Assembly: GCA_013813435.1 (NCBI GenBank)
Contig: JACCRS010000141.1
Coordinates: 1-34,509 of the forward strand
DNA: 34,509 bases
From: Gemmatimonadales bacterium
GTDB lineage: Bacteria; Gemmatimonadota; Gemmatimonadetes; Gemmatimonadales; GWC2-71-9
Reading direction: 5' to 3'
Every line of letters starts with the position of its first letter. Position 1 is the stretch's first letter. Below are positions 8,187 through 15,799 of the stretch, piece after piece. The position numbers were made by a program, and so were the translations under genes. The notes below the pieces were generated by a model. The model worked only from the letters and a program-made list of their open reading frames with translations, had not been told where the DNA came from and made no database searches.

Positions 8187-8507
8187 TCACCGGCTGCTGA
8201 TACAATGGATACAAGGACAGCTTCGGAGCAACTGCTCGAAGGTGTAAATGCCGGTCGAATGCCCATCACTCCACTGGATTTTGATCCCATAGGCACCCAC
8301 CAGAGCAACCGAGGCTGGACGGATGTCCATCGGTATGGTGTCTGGATCCAGCAGCGGCCGTCCGCTCATCTCTTCGACGCAGCCGGCGCAGGGGCAGGCG
8401 AGGCGCAGCTCGCGAGCAGGATAAAAGCCTTCGTGCCCCGTCTGATCCCATTCGATCCGGAGCCCGTTGTACTGGCGATTGATGGCGTGAGGGAGGGTGG
8501 GCTGCAC
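8187..8507 (-). CDS. DUF971 (GBBH-like N-terminal domain) protein
   Basis: About 106 residues. The stretches LRIEWDQTGHEGFYPARELRLACPCAGC and GIKIQWSDGHSTGIYTFEQLLRSCPC follow the DUF971 pattern, a small fold found as a stand-alone protein or fused to gamma-butyrobetaine hydroxylases and to Mrp/ApbC-type Fe-S carriers. Two CPCxxC motifs (CPCAGC mid-protein, CPCIHC at the C-terminus) could bind metal. The start is a GTG at 8507; the true start could be a few codons later. A repeat element lies about 20 bases upstream in place of a Shine-Dalgarno site. The biochemical role is not established. Confidence 0.8.
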   Translation of the reverse strand: MQPTLPHAINRQYNGLRIEWDQTGHEGFYPARELRLACPCAGCVEEMSGRPLLDPDTIPMDIRPASVALVGAYGIKIQWSDGHSTGIYTFEQLLRSCPCIHCISSR

Positions 8508-8527
8508 TCGAATCAGCTACGGGGGAC

Positions 8528-8637
8528 GCTAGGAGCTAGGAGCGGAGAGTTATGAGCGTCTTTAAGCAGAAACCCTCCTTGTCGTGGAGGGTTTCTCGCA
8601 CTTCGGAGCAGCTGCTAGCTCACAACTCGTAGCTGCC
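8528..8637. repeat. Heptad inverted repeat element B, between rpoD and the DUF971 gene
   Basis: The left arm is a run of 7-base units at 8528-8555: GCTAGGA, GCTAGGA, GCGGAGA, GTTATGA. The right arm at 8611-8637 reads GCTGCTA, GCTCACA, ACTCGTA, GCTGCC. In the same rotation and orientation the units are CTAGGAG, CTAGGAG, CGGAGAG, TTATGAG against CTACGAG, TTGTGAG, CTAGCAG, giving a YTANGAG-like consensus. The terminator hairpin of rpoD sits in the loop. Read towards the DUF971 gene, the arm next to its start is pyrimidine-rich. Confidence 0.7.
8568..8596 (-). terminator. Rho-independent-type terminator after rpoD
   Basis: A perfect 11-bp stem, AGAAACCCTCC (8568-8578) with GGAGGGTTTCT (8586-8596), and a 7-base loop. 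It lies about 40 bases past the rpoD stop codon. On the minus strand the 3' arm ends GGGTTTCTGCTT, so the U-rich tail is weak and partly within the stem. It is a symmetric hairpin and could also stop plus-strand read-through. Confidence 0.65.
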
Positions 8638-9531
8638 TCACGCCACCAGGTCCTTCAGCCGATCTCCGGTTTCGCCCTCCCGGAGCCGGAGCAAGGCGCG
8701 ATCCCGAAGCTGGCGGATCCGCTCGCGGGTAACTCCCATCATGCGGCCGATCTCTTCCAGGGTACGGCTGTTGCCATCGTCCAGCCCGAAATAGAGCCGA
8801 AGCACCTTGGCATCCCGCGGCGGCAGGGCGGCAAGAGCCGCCTCGATATCCCGCGTCTGGCTATTAGCCATGGTGGACATGTCGGTGCTTTCCTGCTCCC
8901 CACTGGTGAAGCGTTCAATGCGTTCGTTGCCTTCTCCATCGCGCGTTGGATGGTCCAGCCGTACCGCCTCCGAATTCAGCGCGCTGAGCGAACGTACCGC
9001 TTCTACCGTCAGGCCCGTCGCTCGCGCGAGCTCCTCGGTGGTGGGCATGCGGCCCAGCCGATCCTTAAGCAGAGTTGTAGTACGACCCAGCCGGCTCAGA
9101 TCGGCGGTACGATTGAGCGGCACGCGAACCGGCCGGCCGTGCCGCGCAATAGCCGCCTGCACCGCCTGACGGATCCACCAAACCGCGTACGAAATGAACT
9201 TGACACCCCGATCGGGATCGAACTTCCGGGCAGCCGTCATCAGCCCCAGATTTCCCTCGCCGATGAGATCCACCAGCGGGACGCCCCGGTTCTGAAACTT
9301 CTTGGCCACCGAGACGACGAATCGGACATTGTGACGGGCCAGCCTTTCCTGCGCCAGCACATTCCCCTTGAAGGCCTTCCGGGCCAGCTCCATCTCCTCT
9401 TCGCGATTGAGGAGTGGAACCCGGCTGATCTCGTCGAGATAGAGGTCGAGACTTTCGCGACCCTCATCAATTGCCCGAGCGATCTGTGCCGGGCGAACCG
9501 GACGGCGCTTACCGCGAGCCTTAATTGTCAC
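8638..9531 (-). CDS. rpoD: RNA polymerase sigma factor, RpoD/SigA-like
   Basis: A sigma-70 factor of 297 residues. Region 1.2 is LDLYLDEISRVPLLNREEE. Region 2 includes the core-binding and -10-recognition stretch DLIGEGNLGLMTAARKFDPDRGVKFISYAVWWIRQA. Region 3 begins RVPLNRTADLSRL, and region 4.2 is a helix-turn-helix, TLEEIGRMMGVTRERIRQLRDRALLRLR. It lacks region 1.1, as is common in short primary or group 2 sigma factors. The GTG at 9531 was chosen because a perfect AGGAGGT precedes it by 7 bases. An in-frame ATG at 9642 would add 37 unconserved residues and would start upstream of the apparent promoter. Whether it is the housekeeping or an alternative group 2 factor cannot be decided here. 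Confidence 0.93.
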   Translation of the reverse strand: MTIKARGKRRPVRPAQIARAIDEGRESLDLYLDEISRVPLLNREEEMELARKAFKGNVLAQERLARHNVRFVVSVAKKFQNRGVPLVDLIGEGNLGLMTAARKFDPDRGVKFISYAVWWIRQAVQAAIARHGRPVRVPLNRTADLSRLGRTTTLLKDRLGRMPTTEELARATGLTVEAVRSLSALNSEAVRLDHPTRDGEGNERIERFTSGEQESTDMSTMANSQTRDIEAALAALPPRDAKVLRLYFGLDDGNSRTLEEIGRMMGVTRERIRQLRDRALLRLREGETGDRLKDLVA

Positions 9532-9537
9532 GCCTGT

Positions 9538-9544
9538 ACCTCCT
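9538..9544 (-). promoter_or_regulatory. Shine-Dalgarno site fixing the rpoD GTG start
   Basis: The minus strand reads AGGAGGT, seven bases before the GTG at 9531. This is the strongest ribosome site in the window. It argues for the GTG over the upstream ATG at 9642. Confidence 0.85.
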
Positions 9545-9610
9545 ACGGGACTATCGTCCCTTGCTCGGTTGCCAGCCACGACTGAGGCCGAGCCAGATTT
9601 GGGGTCGGCC

Positions 9611-9639
9611 AATATAACGTCTAAGATATGAGAAATCAA
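9611..9639 (-). promoter_or_regulatory. Sigma-70-type promoter of rpoD
   Basis: On the minus strand TTGATT (9634-9639) and TATATT (9611-9616) are separated by 17 bases, close to the TTGACA/TATAAT consensus at optimal spacing. Transcription would begin near 9604, leaving a leader of about 70 bases before the GTG at 9531. Confidence 0.65.
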
Positions 9640-9797
9640 CACCTTAGATAAACCACAGCGGGATGGGGGGTTGCGGAGTCGATTCCGGGCTCAGAACAGG
9701 TCTGACTGGCGCACCTGCACTATTGGCAGTAGACTGGAGCAGCCTGCCATTTTGAAACGTCTGATGTGTTGCTAGGGTCGGTCTGTGGAACCTCTAT

Positions 9798-10439
9798 TTA
9801 CCTCTTACCTCCCATGCTTTGAGGCTCTTCGTTGATGGAGGATTTGGCTCCCTCTCCATGCCCCTTCAGGGCCAAATCGAAATCCTTTCCCACCGATTTT
9901 ACCAGTGAGAACGGTACGTCAGCCGAAATCCAGCTGTCTGAGGAGTACTTGGCGCTGTGGTAACGCCGGCCTTCAAATTTGCCCGCCGGGACCGAAACCG
10001 TTTCGGAACCGACCAGCGTCACATCCTTGCAGATATCGTTGAGGAATGACTGCTTCTCCATGTGTCCGCGTATCATCTTCAGCATCATCCCGTCCATCTT
10101 CATTGCCGGTCGAGTCCCGTGCTTCATGACAATAGCCTGTACCTCGCCCAGCTGAGAGACCGAGCCCGGCACCAGCATCTGGTAGACCACGTCTCCGTCC
10201 TTTTTGTTGCCCACCGTGCGAAGCTCGAGCCACTTTAAGCCGTTCCCTTCGCGCGTCTCGCCACCAATCACGGCGTAGCGCATCGTATACGGGTCTTTTC
10301 CCTTGAAATCGGCATGGTACTCGGCCCAACGCCCCACCTCGGGAAACTTGATCTGATCGATACAGGCTTCCTGCGCTTGCACGACTGAAGCCATGATAAG
10401 TACGAGGACCGAAGGAAGGATGTGGGCTATCATATTCAT
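9798..10439 (-). CDS. Secreted protein of unknown function, last gene of the pnt operon
   Basis: 213 residues from the ATG at 10439 (MNMIAHILPSVLVLIMASVV), a Sec-type signal peptide cleaved near VQAQEA. The mature part holds EVGRWAEYHADFKGKDPYTMRYAVIGG and, later, VSVPAGKFEGRRYHSA followed by SWISADVPFSLVKS. That spacing resembles beta-rich periplasmic proteins of the LolA/DUF3108-like type, but I cannot assign a family. It lies 50 bases after pntB on the same strand and has no promoter of its own that I can see. A few residues upstream are in frame but precede the signal peptide. Confidence 0.75.
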   Translation of the reverse strand: MNMIAHILPSVLVLIMASVVQAQEACIDQIKFPEVGRWAEYHADFKGKDPYTMRYAVIGGETREGNGLKWLELRTVGNKKDGDVVYQMLVPGSVSQLGEVQAIVMKHGTRPAMKMDGMMLKMIRGHMEKQSFLNDICKDVTLVGSETVSVPAGKFEGRRYHSAKYSSDSWISADVPFSLVKSVGKDFDLALKGHGEGAKSSINEEPQSMGGKR

Positions 10440-10489
10440 TTTCAGGTTGTCAGTGGATTGGTCTGGGCCGGAGGCAATCCCGGAGGCCG

Positions 10490-11896
10490 TCAATGCACGG
10501 CGCTGCCCGAGAGCTGTTTGACCAGCTCGCCGACGACGTTCTTTGCGTCGCCGAATAACATCCAGGTCCGATCCGAAAAGTAAAGCTCATTATCGATTCC
10601 GGCGAATCCCGGGTTCTTGCTCCGTTTGATGGCGAACACCGTCCTGGCTTTGTCCGCATCAATGATCGGCATTCCGTAGATGGGGCTGGTCTTCTCGTTG
10701 CGAGCGGACGGATTCACCACGTCGTTGGCGCCCACCACCAGCGCCACGTCACACTGCGGCATGTCAGGGTTGATATCGTCCATCTCGACCAAATCGGTAT
10801 ACGGGATATCGGCCTCGGCCAGAAGCACGTTCATGTGCCCCGGCATGCGACCCGCCACCGGATGAATAGCGAACTTTACCGACACGCCGCGCTTCTTTAG
10901 CTGGTCGTACAGCTCGCGTACCTTGTGCTGGGCCTGGGCCACCGCCATTCCGTAGCCCGGAATGATCACCACCAAGTTGGCCTGCTCCAGCACCTGGGCG
11001 CCGCCTTCGATGGTTTCCTCCCGGTAAATCTTCTGATCGCCCCCTGTTTTGACCGGCTGCGCCTGGCCGAAGGCTCCGAAAAGAACGTTGAGAAACGAAC
11101 GGTTCATCGCCTTGCACATGATAATGGCCAGGATCAGTCCGCTGGCGCCGTCGAGCGCTCCAGCGGTAATCAGCAGCTTGTTGTCCAGCACAAAGCCCAT
11201 CGCCACCGCGGCGAGCCCGGCATAGGAGTTCAAAATCGCGATCACCGTGGGCATGTCGGCGCCGCCAATCGGGATGATCAGCAGGACACCGAACACCAGC
11301 GCCAGCAGAATTACGACCGGGAATAGCGCCGGCGCCCACGCTGCCGTCGGGTTCAAGGTCAACGCAACGCCGACCACCGCCGCGAGGGCAAGGAGTCCTA
11401 GATTGGTAACGTTCTGAAGCGGATAGGTGACCGGCCGCTGAGGGATCCACTTCACTTCCTGCAGCTTGCCCGCAGCCAGAAGACTGCCGGTAAATGTCAG
11501 ATACCCCAAAATTATCTCGACGATGATCGCAACCATGCGAAACGTCGTCAGGTGCTGAGGTCCCTCCGAGAACCACAGGTAATACTTTGCTGTCCCCACC
11601 AGACCCGCGGCCAAACCTCCAAAAGCGTGCGACAGAGCGGTCCGCTGGGGAACCGCGGTGAGCGGCACCATCGAGAGCGGCACACCGACCGCTACGCCGG
11701 CAATGATGGCCAGAACGATCCAGCCGTGGTGCACTACCTCGGGCTGGGCCCAGGTTGCGCCGATGGCTATGACCATTGCGGCAACCCCTGCGTACACGCC
11801 TTTCCGGGCGGTCAGGGGCGCGTTCATCCAGTGCAATGCAAAGATGAACAGGCCGGTTGCCACCAAATAGGACAGCTGCACCAGCGCGTTGTTCAT
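10490..11896 (-). CDS. pntB: NAD(P) transhydrogenase subunit beta
   Basis: 468 residues. The N-terminal ~270 residues hold about nine membrane helices (domain II), and the C-terminus is the NADP(H)-binding domain III. Recognisable elements are IPGYGMAVAQAQHKVREL, KFAIHPVAGRMPGHMNVLLAEA, DDINPDMPQCDVALVVGANDVVNP and YGMPIIDADKA, all typical of PntB. With PntAA and PntAB it forms the proton-translocating enzyme that transfers hydride from NADH to NADP+ at the expense of the proton gradient, supplying NADPH. The start overlaps the pntAB stop (ATGA), so translation is probably coupled. Confidence 0.96.
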   Translation of the reverse strand: MNNALVQLSYLVATGLFIFALHWMNAPLTARKGVYAGVAAMVIAIGATWAQPEVVHHGWIVLAIIAGVAVGVPLSMVPLTAVPQRTALSHAFGGLAAGLVGTAKYYLWFSEGPQHLTTFRMVAIIVEIILGYLTFTGSLLAAGKLQEVKWIPQRPVTYPLQNVTNLGLLALAAVVGVALTLNPTAAWAPALFPVVILLALVFGVLLIIPIGGADMPTVIAILNSYAGLAAVAMGFVLDNKLLITAGALDGASGLILAIIMCKAMNRSFLNVLFGAFGQAQPVKTGGDQKIYREETIEGGAQVLEQANLVVIIPGYGMAVAQAQHKVRELYDQLKKRGVSVKFAIHPVAGRMPGHMNVLLAEADIPYTDLVEMDDINPDMPQCDVALVVGANDVVNPSARNEKTSPIYGMPIIDADKARTVFAIKRSKNPGFAGIDNELYFSDRTWMLFGDAKNVVGELVKQLSGSAVH

Positions 11897-12207
11897 GACC
11901 GCTGGTCCGGTTTCGGCCTGCGGTCGGCCTTGAACATCTTCAGCATGCGATCAGTGATGAGAAAACCGCTGACGATGTTGGTCATGGAGGCGAACAGCGC
12001 GATCGCTCCCATGATCCGGATTTCGGTAGGATAGTCTCCACCGGTCACGATGATCGAGCCGATCACTGCGATACCGGAGATGGCGTTGGTAATCGACATC
12101 AAGGGAGTATGCAGCAGCCGCGATACCCGGCGGATAACTCCCAGGCCGATAAATGCAGCCAGCACAAAAACGTAGAGGAGTGACCAGTAGTCGATGGACT
12201 CGCTCAT
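11893..12207 (-). CDS. pntAB: NAD(P) transhydrogenase subunit alpha part 2 (membrane)
   Basis: 104 residues with three hydrophobic helices: SLLYVFVLAAFIGLGVI, TNAISGIAVIGSIIV and IMGAIALFASMTNIVSGF. This is the small membrane piece of the alpha subunit, encoded separately as in Rhodospirillum and Thermus-type split enzymes. An AAGGA site precedes the ATG at 12207, and the gene overlaps pntAA and pntB by four bases on each side. A split alpha subunit differs from the single-chain PntA of E. coli. Confidence 0.95.
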   Translation of the reverse strand: MSESIDYWSLLYVFVLAAFIGLGVIRRVSRLLHTPLMSITNAISGIAVIGSIIVTGGDYPTEIRIMGAIALFASMTNIVSGFLITDRMLKMFKADRRPKPDQRS

Positions 12208-13340
12208 GTTTCATCCTTCTGCAGGGCATCCCGTGTCCGGACGTGTTTCACCTCACCGTCGTGAGTTATGGCCGCGCCCTGTTGGATGTCATCAGTGAAG
12301 TCCAACTGAAATGCCTTGTCTTTGGTAAAGGCCTGGACAAAGGCGGTGAGGTTTCGGGAAAAGAGCACACTCGCGTGCAATGGCATCGTGGAGGGAAGGT
12401 TGAGTGGGGCCAGGATGGTGACGCCATGCACGGTCACCGTGTCTCCCAGGCGCGAGAGCTCGCAGTTGCCGCCCCCATCTGCAGCCAGGTCAACGATTAC
12501 CGCCCCCGGCCGCATCGACCGGACCATGTCGGCACTCACCAGCCTGGGAGCGAACACGCCTCCGATGAGTGCTGTGGTGATCACCACGTCGGACTGTGCG
12601 CACTGCGCGGCGAGTAGTTCCAGTTGGCGTGCCCGATCCTCCTCAGTCAGTTCCTTGGCGTAGCCGCCCCCGGCGGAGGCTGCCTCTTTAAGCTCGATTC
12701 CGACGTACTTGGCGCCGACACTCTCGATCTGCTCCTTTACCTCGGGCCGGACGTCGGTGGCGAACACATTTGCTCCCAGCCGTCGGGCCGTCGCAATCGC
12801 CTGAAGGCCCGCCACCGCCGCTCCAATTACGAAAACCCTCGCGGGAGGCACCATCCCGGCAGCGGTCATCAACATGGGGAAATATTTGCCCAGCTCCGCG
12901 GCGGCCAAGAGGGCACCTTTGTATCCCGCGATGTTGGCCATCGATGACAGAGTGTCCATGGCCTGAGCGCGAGTGGTTCGGGGGATGGCATCGGTCGAGA
13001 ACGCGGTCACCCTCCGGGCGGCGAGAGCGCGCACCGCCGCTAGATTTCGCAGGGGCATCAAGGAGCCCAGGTAGATACTGCCTGCCGCCATCGCGGCGAT
13101 CTCGCTTGATTCGGGGGGATTTACCTTCAGCACCAGATCGGAGCCGAGCACTGCCGCCGCGTCCGTGTCCAGCGTGATGCCGGCCTCGCTATATGAGGCG
13201 TCGGGAAAGCCGGCAGGAGCCCCGGCCCCGGCTTCGACGAGAATCTGGTACCCGGCCTGAATGAGTTTTTTCCCCGATTCGGGAACCAGCGCCACACGGC
13301 GCTCGCCTGCCGTGGTCTCCTTGGGGACACCGATGCGCAT
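12204..13340 (-). CDS. pntAA: NAD(P) transhydrogenase subunit alpha part 1
   Basis: 378 residues related to alanine dehydrogenase. The N-terminus RIGVPKETTAGERRVALVPE and the Rossmann segment ARVFVIGAAVAGLQAIATARRLGANV identify the soluble NAD(H)-binding domain I. The stretch SDVVITTALIGG is also typical. The ATG at 13340 has GAGGAG about 8 bases upstream, and this site sits within the gap after the preceding stop codon (13353). The helical membrane part is missing from this chain because it is encoded by the next gene. Confidence 0.95.
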   Translation of the reverse strand: MRIGVPKETTAGERRVALVPESGKKLIQAGYQILVEAGAGAPAGFPDASYSEAGITLDTDAAAVLGSDLVLKVNPPESSEIAAMAAGSIYLGSLMPLRNLAAVRALAARRVTAFSTDAIPRTTRAQAMDTLSSMANIAGYKGALLAAAELGKYFPMLMTAAGMVPPARVFVIGAAVAGLQAIATARRLGANVFATDVRPEVKEQIESVGAKYVGIELKEAASAGGGYAKELTEEDRARQLELLAAQCAQSDVVITTALIGGVFAPRLVSADMVRSMRPGAVIVDLAADGGGNCELSRLGDTVTVHGVTILAPLNLPSTMPLHASVLFSRNLTAFVQAFTKDKAFQLDFTDDIQQGAAITHDGEVKHVRTRDALQKDET

Positions 13341-13352
13341 GGGGGAGCTCCT

Positions 13353-15194
13353 CTACAACTTAATCTTCGGCAGCTGGATCCCGGGCACCAGCCCGCCGCT
13401 GAGCCGCTTCAGCTCCGCCTGTAGCTGCTGTTCCACCTGTTCGAGGCGCTGCCGCTCCGCCCGGATCCGCGCATTGGCCTCTGTCTGGACCACGGCAATC
13501 CGCCGCTTTAGTGGCTCGACCTTGTCGGCCACCAGACTGTCCACCTTGGCGCGCACCATGCGTTCAGCCCTGGCGACTTCTTCACCGATCACTGCCTGGA
13601 GCCGCTGCGAGACAGCCCGATCGAGGTTGCTGCGGACCGAAAGCCGGGGCGAGGCGACTGCGCCACCGAGCTCGGCCACGACCTCGAGCTGCGAGAGTCC
13701 CGAAACTACACGCCACACCAACCGTTCGAGGTCGTTCAGGGATCGTCCCGCTGTGTCTACTGACCAGCGCACCTGCTGGGAGGAAATGGCCCAGCGTCCA
13801 TAGAGCTGAGCACCGCCGCCTCTCATGGTGAAATCCAGGTTGCTCGTTCCAATGCCAGGATCGAGCCGGAACGGTACGCCGGGGATGTCGAAGGAAGGCA
13901 GCTTCAGACCCCGAAGGCGGGCACTGGCAGAGTCCTTCGTGCGGGTGGTGACGTGATCGAGGATGGCGTCAACATCAATAGCAGCGAGCGCCGAGCCAGC
14001 AGCGCGCCGGTTGGCGGTAATGACCGTGGGACGGCCGTACAGCGTGGGCACAGAGGTGAGCCCGCGTACGGTGGCGGCATAGGCTCCCCGGGCAGCGCTG
14101 GTACCGCCGATCGAGAAGTCGAGCAGCCCCTCCTCCAGCAGGAAGCGGGGAAAATCCTTCTCCCTGGGGAACTCGATGGTATGTCCTGCAGCCCTGAGCC
14201 GTTGTGGCCCAGGTGATGGGCGAGGCAACAATCCGGGCGGCATGTACTGTTGCGCCAACTCAGCCCAATAGAGGGCCTGCTTGAAGCGCTCGATGCTCAC
14301 CTGGCCGAAGAATGCGTTTCCGATGTCTGGCGCGGAAAAGGTCGGTAGCTTGAGCAGCGACCTGGCAAATGCGAAATCCTTCTGGCGGGCCTGGTCCAGC
14401 ATCCCCGCGCCTTGCCCCAGAAGCTGCACCCCGGCTCGGGTACTCTGTTCCAGTTGTTCCACCCGGTTTTTGGCCGCGTCCAGCTCGCGCAGCGTTTGCT
14501 GAACCGACTGGATGGCCTGACGGGTGCCGTCCAGACCGAGCTTACTCGGGTCTGTGGCCGACAGCCGTTGGGCCAGAGCGCCGGCCGAGTCCAGCGTCGG
14601 GCGGATGTTCAGCTGCTGAAACCCCTGGTCGAGTGCCTTCCGGGTTGAATCGGTCCGGGCAAGGAGTGCTTGTGCCTGGCTTACGGTGGTGAGCTGGCTG
14701 GGATTGAGGACGAGCTGCCGTATGGTATCGATGGGGGTGAGAGACAGAAGCGGTACGTTGAACTGCTTGGTCCACTGGTCGACTGCCTGGAGAATTTTTG
14801 GGGCAAACCCGTTGCCTTCTACCGGACGAGCCGGAGTCTTACGGGTAGTGCCAAACCGCATACCGCTCAAGCTGAGCTGCTCTATCACGAGCTTTTTCTC
14901 AGCCAGCGCCGTGGGATTCAGCTTGAGCCGGATCTCGTCGGCTTCCAACAGGTTGCGCGTGAGGCGGAAGGGGTCCGCAATCTGTAGGGCCCGCAGGTCA
15001 ACCGAGGCCTTGCGGGGATACAGATCCAGCTTGCCCACGTCCACTTGAGTACCCAGTAGCTCAGTGCTCGCTTCTTCGGTGGTGTCGTGGGCGATGGGCT
15101 CCGCGAAGACCACCACCACCAGGGCGATGATCGCGAATAAGAGAAGCAGCGGACCGATCGCCTTCCAACGGAAGATCTTCAGGCGCATGGTCAT
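13353..15194 (-). CDS. TIGR03545-like envelope protein, AsmA-like features
   Basis: 613 residues: one N-terminal membrane anchor (IGPLLLLFAIIALVVVVFAEP), a large periplasmic region, and a C-terminal coiled coil rich in Glu/Arg/Gln (about residues 560-600) ending in GIQLPKIKL. The opening after the anchor (TQVDVGKLDLYPRKASVDLRALQIADPF) resembles AsmA/DUF748-type repeats. Length, order and pairing with the preceding DUF2062-like gene match the uncharacterised TIGR03545 family, which I recall as occurring in outer-membrane bacteria beside TIGR03546. It overlaps that gene by ATGA and runs 12 bases before pntAA, so it is in the transhydrogenase operon. Function unknown. Confidence 0.75.
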   Translation of the reverse strand: MTMRLKIFRWKAIGPLLLLFAIIALVVVVFAEPIAHDTTEEASTELLGTQVDVGKLDLYPRKASVDLRALQIADPFRLTRNLLEADEIRLKLNPTALAEKKLVIEQLSLSGMRFGTTRKTPARPVEGNGFAPKILQAVDQWTKQFNVPLLSLTPIDTIRQLVLNPSQLTTVSQAQALLARTDSTRKALDQGFQQLNIRPTLDSAGALAQRLSATDPSKLGLDGTRQAIQSVQQTLRELDAAKNRVEQLEQSTRAGVQLLGQGAGMLDQARQKDFAFARSLLKLPTFSAPDIGNAFFGQVSIERFKQALYWAELAQQYMPPGLLPRPSPGPQRLRAAGHTIEFPREKDFPRFLLEEGLLDFSIGGTSAARGAYAATVRGLTSVPTLYGRPTVITANRRAAGSALAAIDVDAILDHVTTRTKDSASARLRGLKLPSFDIPGVPFRLDPGIGTSNLDFTMRGGGAQLYGRWAISSQQVRWSVDTAGRSLNDLERLVWRVVSGLSQLEVVAELGGAVASPRLSVRSNLDRAVSQRLQAVIGEEVARAERMVRAKVDSLVADKVEPLKRRIAVVQTEANARIRAERQRLEQVEQQLQAELKRLSGGLVPGIQLPKIKL

Positions 15195-15709
15195 CCCGGC
15201 CGGAACATGCGGTACCAGTTGTAGGCTTGCGAGGCGGTCACCGCCCGGTAGAACCGCGACTGCCTCACTCTCTCACCTATCGTGGCCCGGTAACGGGCAA
15301 CGCCGTAGCGCGCGGCAAAGAATATGGGCACCGACAGCAACATCCATCCGGCAAAGCTGCCCAGCACTACTGTGTTGTTGAAGTTGGTATAGGGTATCAG
15401 GGGTGTGTTCGTCAAAGTAGACCACAAGGGCCGGAGAGATGGCGCCTGGAGCAGCTCGAGGCCGACGGCGTGGAACACCGGGTCAAGGAGAAATCCCACC
15501 GGGACGAAGAGTGCCCACCCCAGCATCGCACCGCCGAAGGAAACGTTCAGCAGCACGACGAACGAGAAGATGAGGAGGTTGTGCAGATTCAAAAGCGGCG
15601 TCAGCCCCAGTACCGATCCGATCGCAATGCCCGCCGCCACCTGCCCCGGCGTTCCCTCGGAGTGCAGCGTCTTGATCATCGACTGGATGAGCTTGAGCAG
15701 GGTGAGCAT
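15191..15709 (-). CDS. TIGR03546/DUF2062-like membrane protein
   Basis: 172 residues. The N-terminus LIQSMIKTLHSEGTPGQVAAGIAIGSVLGLTPLLNLHNLL matches the DUF2062-type pattern (a gating TPxQxAxGxxxGxxxGxxP segment), followed by about four membrane helices and a basic tail ending WYRMFRPG. This is the usual partner of the TIGR03545 protein encoded next, with which it overlaps by four bases. It heads the operon continuing into pntAA-pntAB-pntB. The ATG at 15709 has no Shine-Dalgarno site; instead the pyrimidine-rich arm of a heptad repeat ends nine bases before it. Confidence 0.75.
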   Translation of the reverse strand: MLTLLKLIQSMIKTLHSEGTPGQVAAGIAIGSVLGLTPLLNLHNLLIFSFVVLLNVSFGGAMLGWALFVPVGFLLDPVFHAVGLELLQAPSLRPLWSTLTNTPLIPYTNFNNTVVLGSFAGWMLLSVPIFFAARYGVARYRATIGERVRQSRFYRAVTASQAYNWYRMFRPG

Positions 15710-15717
15710 ACGTGAAG

Positions 15718-15791
15718 GGTCTAGGGTCCAGGGTCCCGGGTCAAGAGAGACGTTTACGTCGCCCTTGACTCCCGACTCTTGACCCTAGACT
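15718..15791. repeat. Heptad inverted repeat element C, shared by two divergent genes
   Basis: The left arm (15718-15745) is four heptads: GGTCTAG, GGTCCAG, GGTCCCG, GGTCAAG. The right arm (15764-15791), read on the minus strand, is AGTCTAG, GGTCAAG, AGTCGGG, AGTCAAG; 22 of 28 positions pair by my alignment. At the tip, GACG-TTTA-CGTC (15749-15760) adds a perfect small hairpin. The element occupies most of the 90 bases between the leftward operon start (15709) and the threonine operon start (15800). No conventional promoter or ribosome site is visible beside it. Confidence 0.85.
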
Positions 15792-15799
15792 CTCTTCCG

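Noticed and set aside
9532-9642. A 37-residue N-terminal extension of the sigma factor
   Set aside because: The extension would begin upstream of the apparent -35/-10 promoter (9611-9639), and a perfect Shine-Dalgarno site supports the GTG at 9531.
9640-9797. Possible small RNA or terminator between the sigma factor and the secreted-protein gene
   Set aside because: Only a weak six-base stem (TGGCAG/CTGCCA on the minus strand) without a T-tract is visible; no promoter or conserved structure could be supported.
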